Source: Erysipelotrichaceae bacterium
GTDB lineage: Bacteria; Bacillota_I; Bacilli_A; Erysipelotrichales; Erysipelotrichaceae
Length of the DNA: 6,296 bases
Assembly (NCBI GenBank): GCA_017511325.1
Contig: JAFWKS010000461.1
Span: forward strand, 1 to 6,296
Direction: 5' to 3'
The translations under genes and the position numbers were made by a program. Shown piece after piece: positions 5,566 to 6,296 of this stretch. Position 1 is the first letter of the stretch, and each line of letters opens with the position of its first letter. The notes under the pieces were generated by a model that did not search any database, had not been told where the DNA came from, and was given only the letters and a program-made list of their open reading frames with translations.

Positions 5566-6296
5566 CTATTTAGGTTTTCTTTTATTAGCGTTTCTTTGAC
5601 CACTGATCGGCTTATTGATCATTCCTGTACCTACAGGAGAACCGAATGATGGTTTGGCATTTCGCTTATTTGCAGGCTGATCTGTGCGCCCGGCTCGACC
5701 TGTTCCGATATGGAAAGCATTTGAAGGCCTTCTTTCATTAAAACCGAAAGGATTGCCAAGCGGGAACAGCTGTTGTTTGACTGTAGGTCTTCTTTGCTGA
5801 AAACTGTTCGGTCTGAAAGTCATGTTTCGAGGACGGATGCTTCTGCGGATGTGAACAGGAACTTTTTTTCTGGTATTGAAAAGTGAATGGAAGAAGATCT
5901 CCAGCAATGAAGGTCTTCTAGGCCTGACGATGCTTCTTAGACGATTTGTTGCACCTAGTGTCGCTAATATCACAGCTGCTGATGTCAGAAATGACCCATC
6001 GTAATTGAACAGGGAACTTGAAGAAGTCTGAGAAGAGATGTCTTCGATCTCGTCTCCGTTGGTGACTGATAGTTCAACACCGTATTCCTCAAAAGCCTGA
6101 GCTACAACTGCTGCCTGCTTCAAGGAAAGATTGCCGGCGATCTGTACCGGAATGTTGTTTACCAGATTGGTTGCTGAAGCTGTCGTATAACCCATAACAT
6201 CTTCCAATAGATCTATTACATTGGCTTTTTTTGCTGAACCAAGACCAATAATGAAGATCTTATAGTCTCCGTAGGTTTCACCGATGTCTTCAGAAA
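5566..6296 (-). CDS. Protein with ribosomal L7/L12 C-terminal-like domain and basic Arg/Pro/Asn-rich tail (5' end outside window)
   Basis: The reading frame is open to the right edge, so this is the C-terminal 242 residues of a longer protein. A TTG at 6205-6207 could be taken as a start, but the conserved domain begins before it. From about 6264 down to 6059 the product (YKIFIIGLGSAKKANVIDLL, then on to FEEYGVELSV) aligns without gaps to the C-terminal domain of ribosomal protein L7/L12, sharing its K-x-x-V-I, G-x(4-5)-A, L-V-x-x-x-P and E-E-x-G-x-E-x-x-V positions. A Ser-rich linker (about 6037-6003) and a weak hydrophobic stretch (LTSAAVILATLGA) follow. The last 125 residues carry about 20 Arg and 9 Lys against 3 acidic residues, with six Arg-Pro pairs, and look disordered. 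L7/L12 itself ends at this domain, so this is not the ribosomal stalk protein. Function is unknown; binding of RNA, DNA or a polyanionic surface is an inference from the charge. Confidence 0.7.
   Translation of the reverse strand, partial: SEDIGETYGDYKIFIIGLGSAKKANVIDLLEDVMGYTTASATNLVNNIPVQIAGNLSLKQAAVVAQAFEEYGVELSVTNGDEIEDISSQTSSSSLFNYDGSFLTSAAVILATLGATNRLRSIVRPRRPSLLEIFFHSLFNTRKKVPVHIRRSIRPRNMTFRPNSFQQRRPTVKQQLFPLGNPFGFNERRPSNAFHIGTGRAGRTDQPANKRNAKPSFGSPVGTGMINKPISGQRNANKRKPK

Noticed and set aside
6205..6207. TTG as the start codon of the right-edge gene.
   Set aside because: The frame stays open to the window edge and the L7/L12-like domain begins about 20 residues before this codon, so the true start lies outside the window.
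6226..6232. A run of seven A on the minus strand in the phase of an A_AAA_AAA slippery site.
   Set aside because: It simply encodes Lys-Lys in the L12-like domain. The -1 frame reaches a stop after about 40 codons with no recognisable product, and no strong downstream stem was seen.

Overview
The window reads as a stretch of a low-to-moderate-GC Bacillota (Firmicutes) chromosome. The signs are strong AGGAGG-type ribosome binding sites, tight same-strand operons, an ECF-type vitamin uptake S component, and the fhs/fchA/folD one-carbon set. A gut-type anaerobe (clostridial or Erysipelotrichia-like) fits, but the class cannot be fixed from this sequence. Every supported gene lies on the minus strand, so transcription runs from position 6296 towards position 1. 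Coding density is high, and the only gaps are 63 and 105 bases long.

In transcription order, the right edge (5566-6296) holds the 3' part of a gene that enters from outside the window. Its visible product has a domain that aligns without gaps to the C-terminal domain of ribosomal protein L7/L12. This is followed by a short Ser-rich linker and a very basic, Arg/Pro/Asn-rich tail. After a 105-base AT-rich gap comes a two-gene unit: a small Fic-fold protein with a badly eroded active-site motif (4897-5460), then a glycogen branching enzyme of the eukaryote-like GH13 type (2913-4886) starting 10 bases later. A clear intrinsic terminator (2878-2903) closes this unit.

The left half is a folate one-carbon operon with its own -10 element: an ECF S component that is probably a folate transporter (FolT), formate-tetrahydrofolate ligase (Fhs), a formiminotransferase-cyclodeaminase-family cyclohydrolase (FchA), and the first ten or so codons of FolD at the left edge. 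Together they would import folate, load formate onto tetrahydrofolate, cyclise the product to methenyl-THF and interconvert it with methylene-THF. The genes are packed with 12-, -1- and -8-base spacings.

The items most worth a second look are the L7/L12-like domain fused to a basic tail, the degenerate Fic protein coupled to glgB, and a folT promoter whose -10 box sits only 7 bases before the start codon, implying a leaderless mRNA and leaving no room for a THF riboswitch. No mobile elements, CRISPR arrays, tRNA or rRNA genes were seen.
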